Positions 20,000 through 28,894 of a stretch of 64,000 nt of DNA are shown one piece after another. Both the position numbers and the translations under genes were made by a program. The notes under the pieces were generated by a model. The model searched no databases, was not told where the DNA came from, and saw only the letters and a list, made by a program, of their open reading frames with translations. Every line of letters starts with the position of its first letter. The stretch's first letter is position 1. The DNA comes from Pelagomonas calceolata (taxonomy: Eukaryota; Sar; Pelagophyceae; Pelagomonadales; Pelagomonadaceae): assembly GCA_918797485.1 (NCBI GenBank), contig CAKKNE010000003.1, positions 124,001 through 188,000 of the forward strand. Reading direction: 5' to 3'.

Positions 20000-21188
20000 A
20001 TGCACACTGCATTCGCCGTGCTCCTGCTGCACGCCATCGATGCGACAGAGGCATCGACAGTAGTCGAAGACTTCCGCAAAAATGGCTACGCAATCGTCCA
20101 GAACTTCGCGAGCGCCGCCGAGGTCGCCGCCATGAAGACGGCGATGCAGGAAAAGACGGACGCGTACTGGGCGGAGCGCTCGGACCCCACCGTCTTCCGG
20201 ACCGACGCGGGCCAGGAGGCCGCGCAGGCCCGGTCGCGGAAGTTCTTTGAGAGCGCGGACCGCGTCGAGTTCTTCGAGGAGGCCGAGGGCGCGGCGCTGA
20301 ACAAGGCCGGCCACGCGCTCCACCTCGGGGACGACGCCTTCGGGCGGTATGCTACTTCTCAGAAGGTGCGAACCCTGCTGCGGGACCTCGGCTACGAACG
20401 GCCCGTGCTGCCCCAGTCGATGTATATCTTCAAGGCGCCGTTGCACGGCGGCGCGGTCACGTCGCACCAGGACGCGACGTTCTTGAGGACGGACCCGGAC
20501 CAGACCGTGGTCGGGCTGTGGCTGGCCTTGGATGATGCCACGCCGGAGAACGGCTGCGTCTGGGCGCGGGCCGGGTCGCACCGGGAGCCGCTGCGGCGCG
20601 TCTTTGTTAGGGATCGCGACCGCGGCGAGGCGAACGCGACGATGGTGTTTGTGAGGACCTGTGCGCAAATCAAACAGTGCGTCGGCTGCGAAAAGTCATT
20701 TCTCGGCGACAACGCGACCTTGATGACTGAATCGAGTGGTGCAAGACCCACACTGCCACACAATCAAGCTGGCGTCGCGTCGATGGCGTGGAGGTCATGA
20801 TTCAGCAGTGGCGGAGACGCGCAGCGACAATTTGATTTATGCACAGGTCAGGACGCCGCCGGGGCGTTTCTACTTCTCGGAGCGGCTCGGCGGGCCGCCG
20901 GCGAATGCGCGCGCCGTCGTCGAGGCACCGTGGGAGGGCGCCGACATGACGCCGGAGGCCGCGCAGCTGCACGGCTTCGCGCCGCTGCCGGCGCGCGCCG
21001 GCGACCTCGTCCTGCTGGCGGGCACGCTCGACCACCTGAGCTTCCCGAACACGTCTCCACAGCAGCGCCACACGTTCCAGCTCCACGTCGTCGAGTCGGC
21101 CGGGACGGCGTGGCACGCGGCGAACTGGCTCCAGACCGACCGCGTTGGTGGCTTCCTGCCGCTGGGGGTCGAGGAGGGCGAGCTTTGA
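20000..21188 (+). CDS. PhyH-type 2-oxoglutarate dioxygenase, interrupted by an introner
   Basis: Phytanoyl-CoA-dioxygenase-family Fe(II)/2OG oxygenase. Exons are 20000-20650 and 20847-21188; splicing gives 331 residues. Residues 1-16 (MHTAFAVLLLHAIDAT) form a signal peptide or leader. The core has VEDFRKNGYAIVQNF, then MYIFKAPLHGGAVTSHQDAT, where HQD holds two iron ligands, then GLWLALDDATPENGCVWARA, a family hallmark. The second exon supplies GDLVLLAGTLDHLSF, with the third histidine, and the arginine of SPQQRHTF that binds 2-oxoglutarate. Intron phase is 0 and splicing yields MVF-VRTPPG with no lost residue. It lies between two paralogous membrane-protein genes. Substrate unknown. Confidence 0.88.
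20031..20039 (+). promoter_or_regulatory. ACGCCATCG word at the PhyH gene start
   Basis: ACGCCATCGATGCGAC lies 31 bp after the ATG, inside the leader-peptide codons. The same word precedes other start codons by 6-80 bp. Confidence 0.3.
20651..20846 (+). mobile_element. Introner element 1 (196-nt intron)
   Basis: Terminal inverted repeats CTGTGCGCAAATCAA and TTGATTTATGCACAG bound a 188-bp insert (20659-20846). The flanks GTGAGGAC (20651-20658) and GTCAGGAC (20847-20854) are an 8-bp target duplication with one mismatch. The left copy gives the 5' GT; the right terminus gives the 3' AG. An internal GCGTCGCGTCGATGGCGT motif and ATGATTCAG are shared with elements 4, 5 and 6. Inserted sense to the gene; 196 nt is not a multiple of 3. 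Terminal and target mismatches suggest an older copy. Confidence 0.88.
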
Positions 21189-21315
21189 CGCGTCGATGGC
21201 GTGCAGCGCCGGCAGGCGCCGCAGGTTCCGCCGGTCCTCGCGGGTCCGAGTTTGGGGCCAAGAGGAGCGCGCTAGGTGTATGTAATTTGTTTGTTTATAA
21301 GAACCGAGCCTGCTA

Positions 21316-22101
21316 CTACTGCTGCTTCTTCGGCGTCGAGGGCGGCTCCTCATCTACCATTCCCGCGTACTCGGCGGCCGTCCGGGCGTCAGCTTTCGGT
21401 ACTAGCTTGCTGTGGCGGTCGAGGACGCGCGGCGACGCGTATTCGACCAAGTCGGCGCGGCTGTCCACGCGCGTGATGCGGGCCGCGCCGCGCCGCGCGT
21501 TGTCGACCGCGCCGTCGAGCAGGATGGCGCGCGTCGCATCCAAACGCACCAAGCGCGGCCCCGCGTCCGCGAACAGCACCCCGAGTCCTGCGACCACGGC
21601 CACGGGCAAGTACCACATGGCTGCGGTCTTGACGCACTTGGCCGCCGCGGCCGACGACGCCGCGCAGCGCGGCGCGGCTATGGCTTCGGGATGGTAGGCC
21701 GAGCAGGCGGCGGCAAGAATGGCAGCGATGAGGTTGAGGAACGCGGCGAGCTTCTTCGTGCGAGGAGCCGCACTTGAGGGTGCCAAACACATACAACCGA
21801 TGCCCCAAGCGCTGAGATGGATGCCGCCGATCGCAAGAACGTGGCGCGAGAACGCCGCCGCAGGGTTCGCCGCGTCGAGCTGGACGTCCCACGCGTCCGC
21901 CATCATCGCCAGCGACTCGGTCGGATAGCGCGCGGCGAAGAAGCCGCAGAACGCCAGGCCAGCGCCGTAGACGAAGATGCAGATCGACGAGAAGTTCCGC
22001 CGCTTGTTGCCGAAGACTAAGCCGTCCAAGCTCGACACGAGGGCGTTTGGAATTAGAGATGCGGCCTCCAGCGGATCATGGAAATTAGAGATGCGGCGCA
22101 T
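21316..22101 (-). CDS. Four-helix membrane protein, paralogue 2
   Basis: A 262-residue protein of unknown family, paralogous to 18787-19443. Start ATG 22101 (MRRISNFHDPLEAASLIPNA). Blocks: GNKRRNFSSICIFVYG, TESLAMMADAWDVQLD, HLSAWGIGCMCLA, PRTKKLAAFLNLIAA, SAYHPEA, MWYLPVAVVAGLGVLFADAG, PRLVRLDATRAILLDG, and SRADLVEYA. Four hydrophobic segments are separated by short loops, with a charged C-terminal tail. Compared with paralogue 1 it has about 30 extra C-terminal residues. An imperfect 16-bp direct repeat (GAATTAGAGATGCGGC) at 22050 and 22083 covers its first codons. The pair flanks the PhyH gene, which suggests local duplication. Confidence 0.7.
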   Translation of the reverse strand: MRRISNFHDPLEAASLIPNALVSSLDGLVFGNKRRNFSSICIFVYGAGLAFCGFFAARYPTESLAMMADAWDVQLDAANPAAAFSRHVLAIGGIHLSAWGIGCMCLAPSSAAPRTKKLAAFLNLIAAILAAACSAYHPEAIAAPRCAASSAAAAKCVKTAAMWYLPVAVVAGLGVLFADAGPRLVRLDATRAILLDGAVDNARRGAARITRVDSRADLVEYASPRVLDRHSKLVPKADARTAAEYAGMVDEEPPSTPKKQQ

Positions 22102-22282
22102 CGTGCGTGATATTAGAGCTCTGAGCGGCTCTGAGCTGGATTGCTGCTCCCCGGCGCCAGCTAGCGTTCTGCTGTTGCAGCCGTCGGTAGGGCAATGACA
22201 CGGAGACGCTGTGTTACGTTCCACGCCGTCTATCCGGGTCGTATACGGGCAATATAAGCTGGTGGCGTTCGGCTGCGTGATT

Positions 22283-22307
22283 GCTAGTGTGTCTTTACAC
22301 CGCTAGC
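22283..22307 (+). promoter_or_regulatory. CTAG dyad, divergent promoter paralogue 2/glycosylase
   Basis: Forward copy: GCTAGTGT, GTCTTTACA, CCGCTAGC. It is 182 bp from the ATG at 22101 and 193 bp from the ATG at 22500. The rest of 22102-22499 shows no gene. Confidence 0.65.
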
Positions 22308-22499
22308 TCACAAATACCCCTTTTGCCGAGACCACAGCCTGAGAGCCACTATCCGTCGCCCCACGCGCTGTTCTCAACACTCACTGCACCGTTGTACAGC
22401 GCCACGCCACCCACGCGCTGCCAAACGTGCTCTAAGTGCCAAACAAACAAAAAGCTCTCGCAGATTTAAACCAGTTACGCAGTACGAGCTCGTACAGAC

Positions 22500-23613
22500 A
22501 TGGCGGAGCAGCCCACAAACCTATCGGACTATGAACTGCAGCGCCTGGCGCATATCCGTCGCAACCACGAATTTCTCGTCTCGCTCGGGTTAGCCGATGC
22601 CGCCGTCGACCCCGTCGAAGCGATGAGAACCGGCAACAAGAAGAAGCCCTCCAAGCCGAGAGCGCCGCGCCGCCCCAAGATCGCGCCGCCACCCGAGTCG
22701 CTGCGGCGCTCGCCGCGCCTGAAAGGCGAGGAGGCCGAGTTCGGCGCGGAAATTGTCAATTCGTTCGGCGACGAGGACGACGAGGTCCGCCCGAAGAAGC
22801 GCGCGAGGGCCGAAGAGATGGACGACGAGGCACTCGCGGAGATGCGAGCGGAGGCGATGGCGTATTTGAAAGAGGTCCGCGAGGCGCAGCTCGTGCTCTC
22901 CGTGCCCGAGGGCGGCGAGAGCGGCGACTGGCGCAAAGAGGCCATCCGCCGCTGGGGCGCTTTAGCTGGCGCGGGCAAGGAGGACCGCGACTGGAAGCTC
23001 TTCGTCGAGTCGCGGCTCAGCACGCCGCCGCCGGTCTCGCCGATCGACTTTCTGCAGGAGTACTACGTGGCGTGCGGTGTTGTCAAAGGTGCCTTCGACC
23101 TTAACGCCAGGCGTCGCGTCGATGGCGTCAGTGACTTACCGCCGGTCTTCGCGCAGGCCGCCGACTCGTGGCGCTTATTGGTCTCGTGCATCCTCATGAG
23201 CAGGGTGAGCTCCTGGAAGACCAAGCACGAGTGCATCTCCGCGTTCTTCTATAAAGCCCACTCCGACAGCCTTCGCTGAGGAGTCCGACTCGGCCAACGT
23301 GCTGGCGGCCATCAAGTCGCTCGGGCTCTTCGACGACCGGCTCCGCTCGCTCGTCGCTCTGACGGACACGTTCCTCCGCGGCGCGCCGCTCGAGCCGTCC
23401 AAGAAGAAGTCGCCACGCGCCGACGAGTTCAAGGTCGAGACGGACCGCAAGTCGGTGCACAAGGTGCACGGCGTCGGCCCGTTCGGCGTCGAGTCGTGGC
23501 TCGTGTTCTGCAAGGACCAGGGCGCCACCATCAAGCTCTCCAAGGGCGGCGAGCCCCTCGCGCCCTTTGTGGCCTGGCGCAAGCGCGCGGCCAAGGCGGA
23601 TGCGAAGAAGTAG
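22500..23613 (+). CDS. MBD4-like HhH-GPD DNA glycosylase
   Basis: Residues about 6-35 (LSDYELQRLAHIRRNHEFLV) form the YExxRLxxIxRN module found at the N-terminus of several chromatin proteins. A basic linker with RRSPRLKG follows. The C-terminal domain matches the MBD4 glycosylase, which removes T or U from G mismatches: SWRLLVSCILMSR, AIKSLGLFDDRLRSLVALTD, VHKVHGVGPFGVESWLVFC, and FVAWRKRA. The aspartate expected after the HhH loop (GNDS in MBD4) is replaced by glutamate (GVES). There is no methyl-CpG-binding domain. A 90-nt in-frame segment (23067-23156) is probably an intron, since removing it gives LQEYYAADSWRLLVSC. A frame break occurs at about 23255. Confidence 0.78.
23067..23156 (+). 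other. Probable 90-nt intron, perhaps a decayed introner
   Basis: GTGGCG...GCGCAG; removal restores the MBD4-family sequence at phase 0. It contains GGCGTCGCGTCGATGGCGTC, the internal motif of the introners, but has no CTGTG/CACAG termini and no target duplication. It may be an old introner that lost its ends, or a chance match. Confidence 0.5.
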
Positions 23614-23664
23614 GCCCCGTGAGACGCGACTCGGAGACAGATGTGACTAAACAGTAATAGACAT

Positions 23665-25753
23665 TTACCGCCTTCGCCGCCGCGACGGCTTCTTTCCTTT
23701 CGCCTTGCTCTGCCCCCGCAGCACGCGCCCGCCCGTAAACTTCGCCGTCGTGCGTCGAAGATCCTCAAACGGCAGGAGCGGCTCGCGCGTCGCGACGGCT
23801 ACACCGGGCAGAGCCGACACGCGCAGCGAGCAGCGGCCCGAGCCGTAGACGGCGAGCCAGCCCAGCCCGGCGAGCGTCACATCTGCCGCGGCGCCCTCGA
23901 AGCCCCGACCGTCGATCTCTACCGTGTGAGATTCAAAGTCTCCGAGCTCGGCCACTCTTTCACTATCAAAGGGCGGCGAGAGCAGGCCGCCCGCGTGCTT
24001 CTCGCGGAACGCCGCGTCGGCGTTTTTCGCGGAGGTCGGGTGCAGCGTCAGCGTCGGCGCGACGTAGAACGGAGGAAGAATGCCCCGAGCGGCGCGTCGA
24101 CGACCTCGACCCTGGCAAGTCCTCCGAGGAGCACGCACTGCCCCTCGCTCACACGGAGCGTGACCACGTCGAGCTTCTTAGGCGTAATGGCCTGGAGCTC
24201 CTCCTCCGTCAGAACCGTCCCCAAGGCACCCGGCTGCAACAGACCAGGCGTATCGTAGACGTCGGGGCCATCATCCCTAAGATTGATCTTGACCACGCCG
24301 AGCGTCGTCCCCGGCGACGCCGACGCCGTGACGCCCCAGGCCTTGACGCCCTTGTAGTTTTGGCCGCCGGAGTAGGCGCCCACCGCCCTATTCACGAACG
24401 ACGACTTGCCGCAGTTCGCCGCCCCGCAAACAAAAACGTCGCCCCGCGCCCGCGCCGCGGCGTCGCGCGCGTCCTGGAGCAAATCACCAATACCCTGGCC
24501 CGAGCGGCAGCTCACGAGCTGCACGTCCGTCTCCTTGAGGTTGTCCCGCAAGTAGGGCACGGTCTCCTTGCAGCGGCGCACGACCCAGCTCAACGCGCGC
24601 GCTCGCGAAACATCATTGGGCAGGAGGTCGCACTTGTTCGCCGCGACGAGCACGCGCCGCTTGTGGCCCACGAGGGCCCCCAACTTGCGCCAGCAGGCGA
24701 GTGAACCTTCCACGTCGAAGAAATCGACGAACAGGAGCACGACGCCGCGCCGGTCGCGGACCTCATCAATTATAAGCCTCTCAAAAGCCTCCGGCGTGAG
24801 CGCGTCGTCCGTCGCGCCGGCCCGCGCGCGCGTCGCCTCGCCGCCCTTCTTCTGGTGCCGCAGGCCGTGGCACCGCTGGCAGATCGGCACGGCGTTGCGC
24901 TGGCGCTTCGCTTCCGCCCGCTCGAAGCGGCGCACGTCCGCGGCCTCGGCCTCCTCGAGCTCCTCCTCCTCGAGCCTGTGTGGAGATCAAGCAGTAAGTT
25001 AGGTTATCTTCGTGAACCTCCACGCCATCGAGCAGAACTTGATTTCCACACAGCCTCGAACTCCTGCAACAACTCCTCGAACTCCTCCTCGTCCATCGCG
25101 AGGTCCTCCTCGTCCACCTCCACCTCCGCCTCCTGGCGCCCAGCGCGCGCCTCGGCGAGCAGCCGCTCGACCTCGGCCTCCGGCGAGTCGTCGTCCTCGC
25201 CGGCGAGGTTCAGGCGCGCGTAGACGCTCGGCGGGACGTAGCCCGTCCGCGCCTCGTCCTGACATTGAAACGGAGCGCCGCAGCCGCCGCAGTTCCCGGC
25301 GCCGACCTCAATAGCAAAATCCGGGGCGCCGCGGCGCTCGTCGTGGGACGCGCGCGCCCCGCCGTGGCCGACGTCGCCGGCCGAGGCGCGCGCCAGGCGG
25401 TCCGCCATGTCGGTCCCGGCGTCCTCGTCGCCGTCGTCATCATCATCGAACCCCCAGTCGTAGTCGTCGCCCACGTCGATGACGCGCACGCCGTCCACGA
25501 CCACCGGTTCCGCTTCCGCCGCGGCGGCGCCGTTCTGCTCACTCTCTAGCAGCCGCTCGACCAGTTCGCCCTTCTTGCCGCCGACCTTCAGGCTCAGCGA
25601 CCGCAGGCGGTCCTTGAGCACCGGCACCGTCAGCGCCTCGAGCTCGGACCGCGTCGCGAGGAGGTGCGTCCGGCGCAGCGCCGGGCGCGCGATGTGGTGC
25701 AGCGCCCGCGCGCTGCGGAGAAGGAGCATGAATCGTATGTATAGTAGGCGCAT
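23665..25753 (-). CDS. Circularly permuted YqeH/NOA1-type GTPase with SAP motif
   Basis: An organellar ribosome-assembly GTPase of the YqeH/NOA1 family. From ATG 25753: a hydrophobic/basic leader, a SAP motif (LTVPVLKDRLRSLSLKVGGK), a long acidic stretch, then the split YqeH zinc finger (CGGCGAPFQCQDE...GYVPP, and after the intron VPICQRCHGLRH). The GTPase motifs come in permuted order: NKCDLLP (G4), SCRSGQGIGDLL (G5), CGAANCGKSSFVN (G1), and YDTPGLLQPG (G3). The introner 24976-25061 interrupts the linker between zinc-finger halves; splicing gives LLQELEEEELEE. At CCCC 24083-24086 one base is missing; repaired, the frame continues into YVAPTLTLHPTSAKNAD and the C-terminal domain, ending at 23665. 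The leader suggests plastid or mitochondrial import. A SAP motif is unusual for the family. Confidence 0.88.
24976..25061 (-). mobile_element. Introner element 2 (86-nt intron)
   Basis: This is the shortest copy. On the minus strand: 5' GTTCGAGG duplication, CTGTGTGGAAATCAAG, an internal TCTGCTCGATGGCGTGGAGG, then CTTGATCTCCACACAG and GCTCGAGG. The 78-bp insert (24976-25053) has an 8-bp target duplication with one mismatch (CCTCGAGC and CCTCGAAC on the plus strand). It is in sense orientation, and removal restores an uninterrupted acidic helix. Confidence 0.88.
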
Positions 25754-25760
25754 GTGGCCT

Positions 25761-25769
25761 CGATGGCGT
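25761..25769 (-). promoter_or_regulatory. ACGCCATCG word before the YqeH-type gene
   Basis: Minus-strand ACGCCATCG ends 7 bp before ATG 25753. Confidence 0.35.
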
Positions 25770-25988
25770 CTTGAGGTGCCCGGACCTCGCGCGCAACAGG
25801 TGTGCGACGCGCCGCCGAGCGTCCTGGCGACACCGTCGTTTTCCAGGTGTCTTTTCCGGTGTCTCGAGTCGCGCAGCGCCCCGTGACGTCGTGCGCACTA
25901 TATTGACGAGCTAACTGGCTACCCGCCTTGTGCTGCACGCCACCACTGGCGCTCTGAACGGCAACCTGTGCAACAGCGCCGGCTGAGC

Positions 25989-26012
25989 GCTAGTGCCTTA
26001 CATCACGCTAGA
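25989..26012 (+). promoter_or_regulatory. CTAG dyad, divergent promoter YqeH/NECAP
   Basis: GCTAGTG, CCTTACATCA, CGCTAGA. It is 236 bp from the minus-strand start and 155 bp from the NECAP start. The rest of 25754-26166 shows no gene. Confidence 0.65.
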
Positions 26013-26166
26013 AACGGCGCTGCTCCGGCTATCCGCGCGCGCGCGGACCTAGCCCATCTTCTTAAGTGCTTCTTATTGACTGCTTTTACGTATTTCAACT
26101 CGCTGCCATTTGTGCGGCCCACCCCTGCGCCATAGCAAAAGCTTGCCTCAGCTGCACTGACAGAGG

Positions 26167-26928
26167 ATGAGTGAACTCACAGCAACCGCAGACGCCGACA
26201 GCGCTCACACCCCAGTCGAGCTCATCCTGCTGCGCTGTCCCGAAGTCTTCTGCTACAAAGTGCCTCCGCAAGCGTCGGCGGCGGGCCACCGCGCGGAAGA
26301 CTGGAACCTCGGAGAACCGCGCTTCACGGGCCGCCTGCACCTCGTCGGCGTCGGCAGCACGCTCGAGTGCCGCGTGCTCAAGCAAGACGATGGGGACGAC
26401 GCGCCCGTGGCCGTGTGCCCCGTGCGGACGGGCGACAAGGCGCCGCCCGTCGATGCCGTGGTCTGCGCCGTCGTCGACAGCAGTCGCTACTTCGTGTTCC
26501 GCTGCGAGGACGCGAAGGGCCGGCGCGCGTACCTCGGCGTCGGATTCCGCGAGCGCGACCAGGCCTACGACTTCAAGGCCTCGATCGACGACTTTGTGCG
26601 CGCGGCGCGCCGCGAGGCGACGGCGGCCGTCCTGCGCGAGGCGGCCGAGGAGGCGGCGGCGAGTCCCGTCGCCGCCGCGCCGGCCGTCGACATGTCCCTC
26701 AAGGGCGGCCTGAAGCTGAGTTTTGGCGACAAGGCGTCGCCGTCGGCGTCGCCGCCGCGGCGCGAGGCCGGCGCCGTACCGAAGCTCGCGCCGCCGCCCG
26801 TGCCGAAGCTCGCGCCGCCGCCGCCTGTGTTGGAGGAAGATGAGTTTACGGCGTTCTCGTCCGCGCCGGCGGCGCCGCTCGAAGAGGGCTGGGCGGACTT
26901 CGCGGACGCGTTCCCGGAGGCGAGCTAG
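26167..26928 (+). CDS. NECAP1: NECAP endocytosis adaptor
   Basis: NECAP proteins bind the AP-2 clathrin adaptor. The 253-residue ORF has the PH-like (DUF1681) domain at about 15-160: ILLRCPEVFCYKVPPQ, HRAEDWNLGEPRFTGRLHLV, RYFVFRCEDAKGRRAYLGVG, and FRERDQAYDFKASIDDFV. A low-complexity Ala/Pro linker follows with MSLKGGLKLSFGDK and VPKLAPPP repeats, then an acidic C-terminal motif GWADFADAF, resembling the WxxF motif that binds adaptin ears. The start ATG 26167 and length fit the family, with no frame breaks. It converges on the bromodomain gene. Confidence 0.93.
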   Translation: MSELTATADADSAHTPVELILLRCPEVFCYKVPPQASAAGHRAEDWNLGEPRFTGRLHLVGVGSTLECRVLKQDDGDDAPVAVCPVRTGDKAPPVDAVVCAVVDSSRYFVFRCEDAKGRRAYLGVGFRERDQAYDFKASIDDFVRAARREATAAVLREAAEEAAASPVAAAPAVDMSLKGGLKLSFGDKASPSASPPRREAGAVPKLAPPPVPKLAPPPPVLEEDEFTAFSSAPAAPLEEGWADFADAFPEAS

Positions 26929-27188
26929 TTGTGAACGTAGCAGCGCCGTGCAACGGCGGGGCAGACGCGTCGGCCGGGCGAAGGTCTTTGTGTAGTGTTG
27001 CCCGCGGTTTGCGCTCGGGCCTGCCACCGGTCCTGAGGCCTGCGTTCGCAGAGATTTGCGAGAAGCGCTGGGGTATTGGCCGCCCGAAGAAGCCGCGGCG
27101 CGCGCACGACGTGCATGATGCGCTCTAGTAATGTCTGTGTGGTCTTCTTATAAGGCCGGGAGGGGGAGGGGGAATGCACAGCACATCT

Positions 27189-28361
27189 TCAGCGGCGGCG
27201 GCGCGCGGGCTCCTCCTCCTCCTCCTCCTCGTCGTCGGAAGACTCGTAGAGCGCGTCCTCCATGGCGCTCTCGAAGCGCTCCTCGAACTTGGCGCCGAGC
27301 TGCACGGCGGCGACGTGGACCGGCTCGTCCGCGCCCGTGTTGAAAGTCGTCGCGTTGCGGAAGACGAGGCGCACGTCGGCGGCGAACGCCTCGGCGCTCG
27401 CGTAGCGGCCGCCCTTGTACTTGCCCTTGATCGTGCCGAAGTCCATGGGCTGCTTGATGATCTCCGCGTAGTGCGGGATGCCCATGCCGACCGGGTCGAC
27501 GGGGTCCGCGAACCAGGCCGCGTGCTTGTGGCGCAGGAGGTACTTGAGCACGCCGTCGCAGGCGCCGAGGCACGCCGCGCGCTGCTCGGGCGTCTGCTCG
27601 GTCTCCTTCGTCGGCGCGGCCGGCGGCTCCTCGGCCGTCGGCTCGGCCGCCGCCGTGGAAGCGGGCTCGACCGGCGCCTCGGGGGCTTTCGGCGCCTCGA
27701 CCGTCGGCTCGGGCTCCTGCGGCTCGGCCTCCTTCGTCGGCGGCGCGGGCGCCGGCTCCTCGGCCGCCTCGTCCTTCTGGCTCGCCGGCTTCAGCTTCGG
27801 CGAGGGCGCGGCCGGCGCCGACGCCTCGGACGCCACCTCCACCGTGGGCGCGTCGTCGTTGACGACCAGCGTCTCCCGGCGCTCGGGCTTGCCGACCGCG
27901 GCCGACGCCGGGCGCAGGACCGGCGGGCCGTCCGCGCCCGACTCGCGGCGCGCGCGCTTGGCCGCCCGCGCGGCCGCCTCGGAGGCCTCGTCCATGCGCA
28001 CGTCGCTGAAGTCGATCTCCTCGCAGCCGTCCGTCTCGTCGAGCTCGGCCGCGTCCTTGGCCACGGCCTCCCATAGCGCCGAGTCGGCCGCCGTCGACTC
28101 GACGCTGAGCTCGTCCTCGTTCGTCACCGTGGGCGGGTGCGCCGCGGCGACCTCGCGGCAGCGCTTGGCGAGGCGGCTCGTCGCCGGCTTGGCGACGGTC
28201 ACGCGCTTGGGCGGCTTCCACGAGCCGGAGAGGAAGCCCGACGTGCAGAGCTTGGGCGGCGGGCGCCGCGCCCAGGGCTTGCGGCCCGGCGCGTTGCTGG
28301 CCCCGCCGGGCTTGAGCGGCGCCGGCGGCCGGAACGGCTTGAGGTAGGTGCCCGTGGACAT
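27189..28361 (-). CDS. Bromodomain protein
   Basis: A 390-residue nuclear protein. The N-terminal two thirds are low complexity: a basic Pro-rich start (MSTGTYLKPFRPPAPLKPGG), acidic and serine patches, a bipartite basic stretch (RAAKRARRE), and Pro/Glu-rich repeats. A single bromodomain occupies about residues 270-365: LKYLLRHKHAAWFADPVDP, YAEIIKQPMDFGTIKGKYK, and FAADVRLVFRNATTFN, with the conserved asparagine that binds acetyl-lysine (VRLVFRNATTFN). It ends in a run of glutamates and RRRR. No second bromodomain or ET domain is present, so it is not a standard BET protein. It shares a divergent promoter with 28895-30079. Confidence 0.88.
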   Translation of the reverse strand: MSTGTYLKPFRPPAPLKPGGASNAPGRKPWARRPPPKLCTSGFLSGSWKPPKRVTVAKPATSRLAKRCREVAAAHPPTVTNEDELSVESTAADSALWEAVAKDAAELDETDGCEEIDFSDVRMDEASEAAARAAKRARRESGADGPPVLRPASAAVGKPERRETLVVNDDAPTVEVASEASAPAAPSPKLKPASQKDEAAEEPAPAPPTKEAEPQEPEPTVEAPKAPEAPVEPASTAAAEPTAEEPPAAPTKETEQTPEQRAACLGACDGVLKYLLRHKHAAWFADPVDPVGMGIPHYAEIIKQPMDFGTIKGKYKGGRYASAEAFAADVRLVFRNATTFNTGADEPVHVAAVQLGAKFEERFESAMEDALYESSDDEEEEEEEPARRRR

Positions 28362-28658
28362 CTCTTCAGCGCGCCGCGTTCTGCGCGGCGCGTTCTCGGC
28401 TGAGATCGGTTTCCCTCCTGATTCGGCGCGCAGGGCGAGCGCGAGAGCGTAAGATCACGCAGCGCGCTAGTTCTGAACTATGGCGCTGCGCCGGCAGCGT
28501 GTATGTCAATCCTTACGTCGACTGGCGCGAACGCGGAGGCTCAGCACCGAGACGCAGAGGACGGTCCGTGGTCTCGACGAGCCAGAAATCGTAGCAAGCC
28601 TCGGTACTCCGTTCTGAAGACTCCACCGCAAGCACCAGGTCCGTGCAAGCCTCCATGG

Positions 28659-28681
28659 GCTAGCGCCTGTGAGACACTAGC
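28659..28681 (-). promoter_or_regulatory. CTAG dyad, divergent promoter bromodomain/hypothetical
   Basis: Reverse copy: GCTAGCG, CCTGTGAGA, CACTAGC. It is 298 bp from the bromodomain start and 214 bp from ATG 28895. The rest of 28362-28894 shows no gene. Confidence 0.65.
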
Positions 28682-28894
28682 AAGCAACAAGCACAGGCAA
28701 GGCTAAAAACGCCGCTGGTGCCGCCGCTGGTCGGTGGACAACGCTGGCAATTTCTTATTGATTGTATTTTCACGCATAAATCAAGCGTTGTGAGTTTCAG
28801 CGCCAACGTTTGCAGGACTAGTTAGTTTGGGTGCTGCTGCCCTGCACAGCAGTGAGGCGCGCTCGTCGCAAAAGAAAAAAAATAGCAAGAAACC

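Noticed and set aside
20031-20046. ACGCCATCGATGCGAC in PhyH as proof of an introner fragment in the leader
   Set aside because: It lacks introner termini and the same word occurs near other starts, so a shared start-region signal is as likely.
19391-20668. 425-residue minus-strand open frame across the PhyH gene and its promoter
   Set aside because: It is antisense to strong PhyH homology, Arg-rich, with no recognisable motif; a GC-rich shadow frame.
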